DNA of 64,000 nucleotides from Naganishia liquefaciens (taxonomy: Eukaryota > Basidiomycota > Tremellomycetes > Filobasidiales > Filobasidiaceae). The translations under genes and the position numbers were made by a program. The stretch is from contig BLZA01000021.1 in the NCBI GenBank assembly GCA_013423385.1, positions 744,001-808,000 on the forward strand, given 5' to 3'. This document shows, in pieces, positions 21,479 to 32,706 of the stretch (position 1 is its first letter; each line of letters opens with the position of its first letter). The notes below the pieces were generated by a model. It was given only the letters and a program-made list of their open reading frames with translations, was not told the origin of the DNA and searched no databases.

Positions 21479-24319
21479 GATGAGGATTTGAGAAGGGAGG
21501 GAGGGGGAAGAGGATGAGGAAAGGAGGGGATTTGCAATGTGGGCGGTGAGGGCGAAAATTGCAACGCCACTCGGATTCCACCATATATACTCTTCACCGG
21601 CTGCTTGGGTATTGATTCATTCACAGGGTCCAATGGGCAACTGCTCCTGGATGTGATAAAGACCTCTCGCTCTCCTCTGCTTCCCTTTGCCTGAAACCAA
21701 CCGCGATGCGACAAACCCCGGATCCCAGGAGTCTGGCCCCGGCGGCCAAGATAGCAGGCTGATAGCAGCAGGCTTCTGGTGACTACAGTTCAACCACACA
21801 GTCCTACGGTTCTGGCTTTCCGCCTCTGTTGCAAAGGCTGTTCTCGCTATCGTTATCATCGCGGAGTCCACTGGACTGCGCTGCACTGCGGGGCAACAGC
21901 CGGGCTGGAAGAGCTGTTGGCAGAGAAGGTCAAGCAGCTGACAGAGCAGTTGATTTAGCAGACCAAGAGAGCTGTCGCGAGCGAAGTGCGGCTGAAGTGG
22001 TTGTCACGGCTGGGGACGACACAGCTGTCGAAACGCGTCAGACGCCTCTTCGATGAGACGTACAGTTCTAGATTCAGATAGGGTTCGTTCAGCTCTTTTA
22101 AGCGATTCTTTGCAGAATCCCGCAGAGCTGAATCCCCACAAACTTGCAAGCTTCCCCGCTCTGGTGCTCTCCCAGAGCCTTTTCCAGGTCCAGATAGCTT
22201 CCCATACTCAGCGGGATGATCAAAGTAGCTATCAAGGTGCTATCTGATGATCGGCGGGAAGCGCTTCATCGCGCCTTTCGTCCCTGCTTCTGAAAATAGC
22301 AAAAGAATTCAAGTAGATCCCGTGAGCTACACGGGAGCTGATTCAGAGAATTCAGAAGGAAAATCGTGGTGACTATGGCTGCGGTTATCAGTCGTTGGTG
22401 CCGTGGCGAGTTCGCGTGCGCTACCGCGTGAGCAGCTGCGTGAGCTTTCTGCATAGATTAGCTCATCATAGATTACCACAGTGGACATTTACCCTTTGCA
22501 GCTCACTTTGCGCTTTTTCGAAGCCAGGCATGATTAGCCCGGTGATGATAGCCGCCGGCTCGCAGCTGTAATCAGATTGTACATTGCTCGTTTGAGGTCT
22601 GATAGCGCTTTGTCGCGGAGCTTTGTATGGTGCAGAGGCAGCCTCAAAGGAACACGAGTACTCAAGTCAAGCCCCAGACCAGGGTGGGCCATGGAGGGGC
22701 TCTGCCGAGGAATACCAATTCAAGCTATCAAAGACTTAACGCCGGGGTCTGCTCTTCTGCTATCTCGGCAGCTGTCTCCTCAAATTTGCTAACGTGATGT
22801 GCTCGCTCAGAGGGGTCCCCGCACTTCTGCATCTCGAACTACGTGTCTACTGCGACGTATTTGCTATCGCGAGATTGCGCGTGCGTCGGACTCTTGGTGG
22901 AAAGATTGACAGACTCTGCTTGAGACCAGTCCAGTGGCTATTCCTCCAGACCCCGACAGATTACCCAATCTAGAGCGACGGACTGAATGTGCGCACGAAC
23001 GAACCTAGGAGGCCTTCCCTTGCCTTCAATCCCCGACAGCCAGTCTTAGGACAACCATCTCTGACCCCTCGGAAACTTTTTCGGGTACCGGTAGTTGAAA
23101 GTCCAAGAGGATATGTTATCCTCAGCGCAGCGTAGAGCTACCCGCCATCAATGCAACTTTCCCGACGCCTTCGCCGGCCGGACGATCATCAAACAGGTGC
23201 ATACTCGAAGAGGTCTTTGAGATTTGCTAATTGCCCTGATCCTTCACTGATTTCGCCGTTTTTGCTATAGTATAGCGAGGACTATGGGACCAAGTGTGTA
23301 AGGAGACCGCGACCGGCTAGACCCAATGCTGGCCAGAAAGCGTGTCAGACGCTGTGCCGTTGCTATGGCTTCATCCGGCCTGATAGCCTTTGATGAAGCA
23401 CCTAGCTCGATAGCCGATGAAGCTCAGGAGCGACAAGCTACGGACAAGAACAGGATGCGCCGTTGACGCTGTGATAATTTTTAGAAGACTTGCAGCCCGT
23501 TTCTCTGCATTGATTGCATTGATGACAATATGTTCATGGACTACAAGCTTTCCGCTTGAGCAATAACGTCTTTCCTATCTTTCAACATTCGTAGCTTTGC
23601 GCCGTTGGCCGTTTCCGAAATACATCGCTGTTGCTAGCTCTTTCCGATATTGAGCGAAGCGCAACAGGGCGGCTTTGGAAGTATTGGAATCTACGAGCCA
23701 CCGTATGTACCATATCCTCGAGCTTCCGGCTGACTATGCTAGAGCCTGTTATTCAGGCGGATGACATGCAAGTATCTGGCGAGAAGGAGATGGCTAATCA
23801 GACTAGACTTCGTCCCTCAATTACCTTGAACGAATGAACAAATCTCAATTCGCTTGAGAAGGCTCTGCGCTCGAGTAACGGGAATATAGTCAGGTGTATT
23901 GCTGTTATTTATTCGATTATCGCCTGTCAAGCGGTAATTCTTAGGCCATTATGAAGGGAATACACAAGATGCTACTCTGCATAATAATGCTAGGCTAGAT
24001 CGGTCTATCGGCGCTGTGCGGCATTCGTCTCAATGATCATCACACAGATCGTTTGCCCTGTAAGGCGCCGGGGTCCAGAAAATTGACAAGATCGGGAGGA
24101 TGGTAAACCAACGTATAATTGTTCCCCTTCCAAACCAAGCGACGCTCCACACACATCACTACATCAACTTACTGTTAGGCTGACATCCGACAGGGATATT
24201 GCTCAGGTCTATTCGTGCGCGATATAAGGATTATTATCCGTCTTCGAGAATCCCATACATATATTCAATCTATTTCTTTGGGGTAACTGCGGGCCGACTG
24301 AGAACAATTTGGTTCGGAC
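21479..24319. other. Gene desert upstream of the permease
   Basis: This is 2.84 kb with no supported gene. The first 100 bp are purine-rich on the complementary (gene) sense and probably form the permease 5' UTR. GATAA/GATAG motifs cluster at 21655-22244. A stretch near 21897-22080 on the plus strand reads for short distances as coiled-coil-like peptide (GLEELLAEKVKQLTEQL) without an intact frame. It may be a decayed gene fragment or chance. The rest, 22250-24319, shows no tRNA, repeat or coding signal. Confidence 0.45.
21655..22244. promoter_or_regulatory. Cluster of GATA-factor sites upstream of the permease
   Basis: Nine GATAA/GATAG words (either strand) occur at about 21655, 21750, 21761, 21847, 21853, 22077, 22193, 22229 and 22240. 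With equal base frequencies about two would be expected in 590 bp. GATA factors (AreA/Nit2/Gln3 type) are the usual activators of fungal amino-acid permease genes. Binding is an inference. Confidence 0.45.
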
Positions 24320-27300
24320 TTAGGAAGATGAGCTACTCGGCCCGTCCTGAATCCGCCACATCTCCTCTAAAACATCAAGCAGAGTGCTTGCACTCCAGGC
24401 TTGCGTTCGACAAGAATCGTGACAATACGCTCCGTCTGAAACAAACGCCATCAGCGTCAAAACGAGACTGATATTCGGAGTGGCACTTACTCGAATTGGT
24501 CAACTCCGGTAAACCCCGCCAGGGATCGCAAGTGATATGTCGTCGGTGGGCCAACAGAATCTCGGACAAATGATGGAATGTCCGCGTCGGGTTCTCCTTG
24601 CCCTCGCCAGCCAACCTATCAAACTTGAGATATGCCATCAAGAACCAACCCATGGGGAAGACCCACTCGGGCCCCTGATGGTAGTTCCATCCCTTGGCGA
24701 CCGACATATCATGACCGTCATTGGCGTTGTCGTAATCGCCTCTGTACTGCTGGTCTGCAGGGTCCAGAGTTCGCATCCCAAGAGGTCCACGGAGATGTTT
24801 GTCGGCTTGTCGCAGAGCAACCATGGCTTTTTCTGGCGTGAATAACTCTGGCGCCACTATCATGGAAAGTGGAAAATTGGATCGGAACTGATAGTCCGAC
24901 CACTCTCGATCCTTAGGTGTACCGTAGACGTCCTTGTAGATTCCACGACGGTGAATCATGGATGGATTAACATCGTACTGTGCGTCTTCGGAGGGGTCTT
25001 CAGGTACCCAGTAGCACTTTTCGAAAGACTTCTGCAAGAGGTCGGACCACTCCTTGTAGGTCACCATCTTCTCCTGGCCGTTTACGGTCGCCTTGACTCC
25101 TTTGAAGGGGAACTTTCCTTCGCCTGACAGTTTGTCCAGCCACGTCAGAGTGCTCTTCAACAGACCCGTGATCTCGATCGGCGCTCCGTCTCGAGGAGTC
25201 GCGGGCAGACCCTTGTTGCCGGCTTTGTCAGAGGATCCCATCTTGTCTTGCCATGTACCGCAGTTGTATCTATTTCCGCCGTAAATGATACCCGTTGCCC
25301 AGTCCACCCAAATCTTTTGGTTGAAGCCTTCGTCCTTCATATCCATGTCCAGATTCGGGCCAGCATTGTATTCTCGGAATTCGATGCCGGATGCGTGACG
25401 CTGGAGGATTTCCTGTATGATTTCGGCCACTGTGCTGGAGTACGCGAAAGCCTTCACATCGTCCCAAGGAACCCATTCGTCGTTTGCGGGGAATCGCCTT
25501 TTGACCGAATCCTGAAGGATCGCCAAACCGTTCGGGCACATTTTAGTGTAATCCTGGATGTTCTGAATCATCCACCAGGGTGAGTCTCGCGAGTTGTATC
25601 GAGGCGTTTTACCGGAATCCAGCAAGTTGGGTATCAAACCGTGCTTCAAGGTGGAAGCAAAGGCTAGAATGTGTTCCCTCGCGGCGACGAAGTTGCCTGT
25701 AGTAAGGAAAAGTCCGCGTAAGGAGATAAAGACATCTCGACCCCAACATCGAGCCCATCCAGCGGCAAAATGTGGCAGACCTGCAGCGAGAGACGCAAGC
25801 GGTCTGTCCGGCACGATGGATGCGGACTCGACCATACCGTACATCTGAACAGCGCATAGAGCCAGATCATGGGTGAAACTATGGCTGGTGGAAACGAACT
25901 CAGAACACTGTTCGATCACAGCGCGCCTTGCCGCCTTGTACGCCTCAAAGACTACCATTGCAAAGTACTTGGGTCGCAAAAAGGGAGGGACACTGTTCTT
26001 GATAGTATCGAATTTCTGTTTCAGCCAGTCTGCTGGTATCTTGATGTGCGGCAGTCTCTCAGCCTGCCTGCAATCAACGAGTCGTCAGTATGCTCCAAAC
26101 AGGAAAGATGGGCGATACGAACTTTTCCAATCGACCGGAAATGTAATCCATCGCCCATGTTCCTGCCCTAAGATGCGCGCAGAGTGGATGGCCTAGATCA
26201 TTGTGCATCATGATGCCACGAAGGGGGCCCATCCAGCCTTCTAGTCCACAATATACCAGTTCGCCATGGCCGGGAATGGTATACGTGCCATCCCTTCCAC
26301 CTGTCACATCTCGTTCCTCGCCATCAGCTCTGTGTAAAACGACGTTGAGATCCACTCGATCGAGTACTGAGAACGCTTTGTCGGCACCAGCGATGATGGA
26401 CTTGTCGAGGTCAGCGTTGATACCTCCTCCCATTTTAGTGCTAAAGAGCATGATCGATCCTGGTTCGAAGTCTTCAGGAATAACGACTTCCGAGTATGGA
26501 CCGTCTTGGTCGTTGCCTTTATGGATGGTGGGCTCCGCCAATTCTCTCAAAGTCGAAGGAATTCCCTGGAACTCTTCGGTGCTCTCTTTGAAGTGGTCCA
26601 AATCGATCTCGAGGGTAGCTCCGAAGATGTATCGGACGTCTTGATGGCTGAGCTTGAAAGGCGCGACGTGGCCGCGGCCTGAAACACCCTTTTGAAAGGC
26701 TGTATGCGCGATCAGCAGGTAGCCTTCATGTGTTGTTGGATTAAAGCGGTGCATTATGATGTAATCACTTTCCTGATGAACGTGACCCTCGATGTAGCCT
26801 CCAGTGGCAAGTTCTTGGTGGAGATGGTTCAAGATCCTTTTTACTTGACCGATTCCTCGTTCGTGCTTGTCATCGGAGACCTGATACTTCCGCGTATCCG
26901 AAACCAGGTCTAGAAGCTTTGGGTAGAGATCGTCAAATCCTTTGTTGGAACCGATGGCTGCGCTGGCAAAAGTTACGAGTGCTCCGGTAGACAGGGCGTC
27001 CTGAGCAGTACGCTTGTCTAGCGGGGTCTCGTTATCGTGGGTCACATCGTAGAAGATTGCGTGCGGTCGAGATCCTTGCAGCGGCGTGACAAGGGCGCGC
27101 CGGATCGGGCCCTTACCGGTAGGTGACTCGACTTCCTCTTCATTCGAGAGACACGCTCCGGCCATAGATCCGATAGCTTTCTCAACACCGAATCGGTAAA
27201 GCAGACCCGACAAATCTTTGGGATCATGTCCGTTGTATGCCTCCCGAACAAGACTATTGATACCAATCTTGGATACGAATTCCAGGTCCATCTCCTGGCT

Positions 27301-29448
27301 ACCGGTAAAGAGTTCGGCCAGGACATAAAGGTTCGGGTTGACAGCTCGAGCGGCATCGATAATCTTGACTCCGACGTGCAGAGGTGTGGAGTGACAGTTG
27401 TCGAGACGGAAGCCATCGAAGAGATCTGCAAGCTGTTCAGCGTACTTGGTCATATGTTGCCACAACCACGGGTTGTCTTCCGGGCCCTTTCCGTAACGAA
27501 GCTTGACGCAATCGCCCCACACGATGACTTCCCGTCGCAGATAAGCTTTTGAAGGATATTCTGCAAAATTGCTCAAGGGATTGGCTGCCCACATCCATCC
27601 ATTGTTGGCAAGCGCCAGGGCCTCCTTTGGATGCTTTCTGGTGACCTCATTGTCAGGCAGTCGCGTAAAGTAAGGCTCGATCAGGGGGGAACTGTTCCGT
27701 ATAAGTCGGTGAAATGCCAACTTTGAGCTAGACTGGACACTTACCTGGTAGATATCTCACCCAAGCGAGGTCCATGAGCGTCTAGCCTAGTGTACTTAAG
27801 TCTGCCTACGATGCCCTCTCGAGCTGCCTCCAGGTCCGCACTGCATTCCTTGTAAAGGTCTACGTTTATGATATCGGCGATGTTTCCCCACAGAGTAGCA
27901 GGATCCTCATGCGGCCTAGCGGCCTTGATAAGACCCGCCGCAGCGGCTGCGTCTCCCTTCGTGGCGAAACGTCCTGACAGCGACCTGTATCCCGACAGCA
28001 ATCCACTCTTTTTGGCGACTTCTGCCAGCTCTTCGTTTGATTTACCGGAAACATCTTCGCCCGTCCAGGACTTGGCTTGCGCTTTGGAGACTCTCTCCTT
28101 CTCGGCTGCGACATCAATAACGTAGTATTGCCATATGTTGAGAGAGTCAATAGTCTCTTGTATGGCGGTAGCCAGGCGGCCTAGGTCACTGTCGCTGTCG
28201 ACTCTCGTTGGTAAGCCCTTTTCTCGGAGCTTGCCGGAGAGCTCGATCATTGCACCGTCAAGTTCGACAGCGGGGGCGAGATGAGGCGAGTTCGCAGGGG
28301 AATAACCTGCTTCTGGGTGTTCATGAAGCCATGGAGAGTTGTTGGCAGTGTGGTTGAGGACGACGTCCGTCAGGCTTCCCAAGGCGTATTTCTTCCGGGC
28401 CAAATCGAGAGCTTGCCGTACCTGCTTTTCGCCTCCGTCGTTGTCTGAATCCTTCCCGTCTTTCAGCAAGGCGTGATCGAACATGAGCTGATCGAAGATG
28501 GAATAAGGACTTCCACTTTCACCGCGCGATTGCAGAGGCGTGTAATGTATAAAATTGTACCCTCGCCTGGAAGCTTCAGCATAATGGCTGTCCCATTCAT
28601 TAATAGGGCCTTGCCATTTAGCGATGATCGACAGCATGGCCAAAGCGTCGAGAGGGAGATGCACTTCGCTCTCGCGTCCCGGCATGACCTTGCCAGCAGA
28701 TCTATCGTGCAACAATGCATTGGGCTTGGCGTCTACCCCTGGAGGCGGATTGCCAGTAGTCTCGGTTGTCGCAATGAAGAATGGAGATCGCGCTGGGAGT
28801 GTGATGACGGGATCAACATTGAAGTACCCTTTGCGACCGGTGATCCGCTTGTCGGGTCCATCATATTCGATGTAGTAACAGAATGCGCCTGCAGCTGAAA
28901 TGGGGAGGTCTACCTTGATGGGCCTGCAAGGAAAGATTCAGAACCTAGAAGCTGGCCTCTTCCACCACACTGACTTGCTAACGTCGCTGGGCAACGTTTT
29001 CTCCTTCCAGGCAGCACGTTCGAATGCTCCGCCGTCCAGGGGGAAGTCGGTTTTCAGTACTCCATTCCTTGTGGCGACAGATCCGGGCGAGAGAGATATT
29101 CGAAGAATATAGGGGCAAACAGGAGGAGGAAGTCGAATGTACTGCCACAAATGAGTGTCAATTTTTCGGAGTATATGGATATCGCTTTCTTGCTAAACTT
29201 ACGCTCTTCTCGTAGGATGGCCCTCCATCATCCTCCAAGCTCAATTCCCAAACCTGAAGCAGACTCCCGTCTTTGGCAGCTTCTGATCCCGAGAAGAATG
29301 CAATGGCCTCGTCGGCGGGAGTTCTGGGTGTACGCGTCGTATGGGCGCTGTCAAAGGATGTGCCATTTGTTTTTGGCAGTGAGATACCTGCCGGTTTGGA
29401 AGGCAAAGACTGTGTGACAGCTTCCGCTGCTTTCTTGATCGTCTGCAT
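24320..29448 (-). CDS. GDB1: Glycogen debranching enzyme
   Basis: Exons 24320-24435, 24491-26067, 26123-27691, 27745-28923, 28975-29141 and 29203-29448 give 1617 aa (yeast Gdb1 is 1536). The enzyme has two activities: a 4-alpha-glucanotransferase in the N-terminal half and an amylo-alpha-1,6-glucosidase in the C-terminal half. Visible in the first are GFRLDNCHSTPLH (nucleophile Asp region), YVLAELFTGS (acid/base Glu) and DVTHDNETPLDKRT. In the second are AAGWARCWGRDVFISLRG, GIIYGGNRYNCGTWQDKMG and the C-terminal NGAYCHDSCRTQAWSASTLL. The enzyme completes glycogen breakdown with phosphorylase in the cytosol. The frame is open for 48 bases 5' of ATG 29448 without another ATG. One intron (26068-26122) uses a GTTCGT donor, chosen because it is the one that restores frame. 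Confidence 0.96.
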
Positions 29449-30473
29449 ATCGCTCGATTTGCTTCCAGCAGTCGAGCTTGAACAGGGTATTGTCAATTAA
29501 GGCGGCAACGTTGGACTTGTTTGGTAGACTGACAAGGTTTGGAAAGCGAACGGGCTCTGGGCGTTTGAGAAATGCAGAGCGGGGTTGAAGGAATCGAAGG
29601 GAAGACTAGGACTTTGGGCGAAGAACGGAGACGACACCAAGAGCATGCAAAGGGAAGACGACTGCTACTGAAAGGTAGAATGAGATCCAATCAAAGGCTG
29701 CGGAAGCAAATCCCGAGATGCGCAACGCCTAACGTAGCTCCTAACGTCGTCATCTGGAGCCCAGCTGGCCCAGCATTCGGTTATCCGTTTCAGAAAGCCG
29801 CTGACCCGTCGTTCCAGCGTTCTTTCAGCCACCACGGTTGTCATCACATTGGCGTCACATGAAGAAGACTACCAAGGGTTTGTGAATTGAGCTGGTGGAG
29901 CTGTTGGTAGAAGAGAGCTTTGGAGTTGCTGCGGGAGCTGGTGCACGTAAATCGAAGGTCAGTTATGGCCTCAGCCAACTTGATTGATCTTGACCTTAGG
30001 AGCCGTGATACTAATTACTTGGACAACCCTTCGAAAGTGTCTATGAGAGCCTGATCATTGAAGCTCCGAAACCTCTGATTGACACGCAATCGTCAGCGGT
30101 CTAGGTGATACCCAAGAGAATCTAGCTTTCTCGCATTGTGACCTTACAGTCTCACAAGATCACGAAGATCCACAACAGTCGCTCAGTAACTAAAGTTTGT
30201 ACTAGGAAACAGTCGATTGACGCCTGCACTAAACGGCAACTAAAGTCTGAACTGGCGCCTGGATTCCACCAGATCTCGATGCTTCCCCGTCGACGTCGAC
30301 GCGACTTCTCCAAAAAGCAGACCTATCCATAGCGTCACAGTACATCGATATCTGCCTTCGAGAGTACTTTGATCGATTCCTGATGCACGTCTAGCTCGGA
30401 AAGAGAAAAGACAGCTTGAAGCCAAAGAAAAGGAGTGAAAGAACATAAAACCGAGATAGCCGGATGCAAAAAA
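29449..30473. other. Spacer between GDB1 and tRNA-Pro
   Basis: About 1 kb holding the GDB1 promoter. Open frames here begin at non-ATG codons and have no recognisable product. Near 29890 a few codons repeat GAGCTGGTGGAGCTGTTGG-like words, but no gene is supported. Confidence 0.4.
30468..30473 (-). terminator. Pol III terminator of tRNA-Pro
   Basis: Six A on the plus strand, read as six T directly after the discriminator base of the tRNA. This is a standard Pol III stop signal. Confidence 0.9.
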
Positions 30474-30572
30474 GGCCGAATCCCGGAATCGAACCGAGAA
30501 CCACACCCAAGCAAATGCTGCTAGATGCAGGCAACGCCCTAAGGGTGTATCATACCACTAGACCAATTCAGC
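30474..30572 (-). tRNA. tRNA-Pro(AGG) with a 27-nt intron
   Basis: The 99-nt gene folds fully. The acceptor stem is GCTGAAT/ATTCGGC with discriminator C, the T arm is CTCGG-TTCGATT-CCGGG, and the anticodon stem is CACCC/GGGTG with loop TTAGGG plus T. The anticodon AGG reads CCU proline codons. A 27-nt intron sits after position 37, the canonical site in eukaryotes, leaving a 72-nt mature tRNA before CCA addition. The A box (TGGTCTAGTGG) and B box (GGTTCGATTCC) are intact, and the sequence around the D arm matches fungal tRNA-Pro. A T6 terminator follows immediately. Confidence 0.96.
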
Positions 30573-32706
30573 TTCGATGGCTTCGATCTCATTCTGAGTT
30601 AATATAAAGAGTGTTTGCTAAATGAAGTCCGTCGCATTGCTTGAATCTTGCTGCTTGAACAAGACATCCCTTCGGTGAATTGTAGAATGCTTTTACGGAT
30701 TTTTACCTTGCTATGTGTATGCTATCTCCACGTACTCCAAAAGACGAAGTTTCGAAGATGTCGCATGACCCTGAAATCGTTGACTGTGCGGTATCCCTGA
30801 CAATCGAGATCGACGCGAACGCAGGAACCGTGGCGAGTCAACTTCTCGACACCCACTCCACGCTGATCAGGCGAGGAGCCCGACTCAAAGCGTCCGCCGT
30901 CTCGACTAATATCATGCAGTCAGAAGTTAATGAAATACACTTCCATGGTGTGCTGCGCCGTTTTTACATGATATTTGCCGTATATGATGTTTTCAGCTCT
31001 TCCGCAGTTCAATACGGATTGAGAAACCAACACTCGTACTTGCTTTATTTGTCTGTCCAAAGCCCCCGGATAAGTCTTCTCCGGCCAACCGCAGCGAGCC
31101 ATGTTGTTCGGCCTTGCTCTTGCCTGCCTTTCTTTCCTTGTGTCACAAGGTGCAGGTGCCGAGATCCGGGTGATTGTGGTCTCTACGAAACAGAGCGTGA
31201 GGTCCCTTCTTGATTTCAATCGACGAGAAAAGCAGATGATGAAAAGCACTTGCCTAACGGTCAAGGACTCCATGGCAGAATGTCAGTATTCCTTGTTTCA
31301 AAAAAGTCATACCTGGCACCTTATTGCAGTCATTCCTTGACAGCCGTTGCTGCAAACAGCATCCAGCAGGTCGCTTGGTTTGTAAAGTGCAGCGATGCAA
31401 TGTCACCGCATGGGAGCCTTGAGCCTTCTGCGGACATCGATTACATATGACTGCAAAGTCTGTCTACGAATGATGTCGGCTGACAACTCTGTCAGATCGT
31501 TAGGCGCGCGCATGACCTCGTTGAAACTCTAGCGATGAACATTTGACGATCCGTCTGGACCCCTGCCAACAGGTCACGTTTCCACGTAACGTGTTTCGCC
31601 TCGATAGCGCCAGGAAAAGGCTATAGGCCCATGCTCGTAGGGAACCGTGTCGATGTACATACGTGAAGTTAGAGGTGCGAACTTGTGGCTGAACTGTGAC
31701 CCCCGGTAACGACAACCTTTACCTACCCTATTCCCCTTATCCCGCCTTGAAGACCTAATGAAGCAATAAAATTCCACAGTGAGGTGACAGGGTGCTCCAT
31801 ATTAGCTACTATGGCAGGATAGCCGAGTCAAGGCTTACGACGCAGCTTTGCGCATAATCAGAGCTGGACCACGATTTTCAACAGGAGGTCTCAATGCAGC
31901 ACGAATGAGGGGTTTATGATAGTGCCGCTCACAATCCAAGGGCAGGCATTCCCCCATAAGGTTAACAGAGATAAAACTTTCAGGGAGCAAGGCACACAAA
32001 AATGCTGCGCAATTGCCCCACAGCTCCCGAAGACCAAGAAAGGGGAAGCTGAGAGATGTCTTTCTCAAGACTAGCAACTGCGCCAATATCTAATTTACCG
32101 CGGCCCGAGAGCGGCTGGTCTAGTGGCTGGATACTACCATTCGCCCTTACAAGGGAGTTCGAGCGCAAGAGAGCCGTGTTTGAAAATGGGACCGATTGCT
32201 GCTCTCGGCGTCAGCTTGAAATTTCTCAATCTACGCCTAGTCGATGGAAGGCCCAGGAGCTCCTTGGACTCTGACATAGGCCGCCTCTGCGAGGTTGTGT
32301 ATCAATGGCATCACCATTTGCGATCTCGCCCCATTTAGGATGATCGTGGCCCGCTCGAGCGCGATATGCAGGCTCCTTCCTCTGATCAGCAGCAAGCGGT
32401 AGGATGCCCCTAACGAATGTCTGTTTCGTATATCACCTCAACTTTGCTTTTGACTGCCAACCCGATACCATTCCACATAATACCATAAAGCCGACCTGCC
32501 CGAACAAGGCCAACGTGATGAGTTGACAGAGTCAGCGACAGAGAGTCGGACGGAATGAAACATCGGAAGCAAACACGGTTCACAGCGCGGGCGGTCGGGC
32601 GCGTCGTCCAGCCAGGCGAATGAAGTGACAGGAGAGCTATTAGTGAACGCAAACGCAGTGCATTCTCGCCTCTGGACCATCTCGTACGTTTTCCTCATCG
32701 CCCACC
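30573..32706. other. Spacer between tRNA-Pro and MKT1
   Basis: This is 2.1 kb. An ATG frame at 30713-31213 loses protein-like character after about 70 codons and is not supported. A small secretory-type frame at 31101-31340 is listed separately. The remainder, including the MKT1 promoter, shows no repeat or RNA gene. Confidence 0.4.
31101..31340 (+). CDS. Possible small secreted protein (79 aa), doubtful
   Basis: ATG 31101 starts MLFGLALACLSFLVSQGAGA, which has the length, hydrophobic core and small residues of a signal peptide with cleavage after GAGA. The remaining 59 residues hold two Cys and are basic. There is no family match, no intron is required, and the frame is short. A chance hydrophobic frame is at least as likely. 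Confidence 0.2.
   Translation: MLFGLALACLSFLVSQGAGAEIRVIVVSTKQSVRSLLDFNRREKQMMKSTCLTVKDSMAECQYSLFQKSHTWHLIAVIP

Noticed and set aside
21479-24319. Search for tRNA, transposon ends or virus-derived elements in the large gap
   Set aside because: I found no B-box-like sequence, terminal repeats, reverse-transcriptase, integrase or transposase motifs by reading.
30713-31213. 166-codon ATG frame after tRNA-Pro
   Set aside because: Only the first 70 codons look protein-like. There is no family, no splice pattern, and an opposing frame overlaps. Not enough to call a gene.
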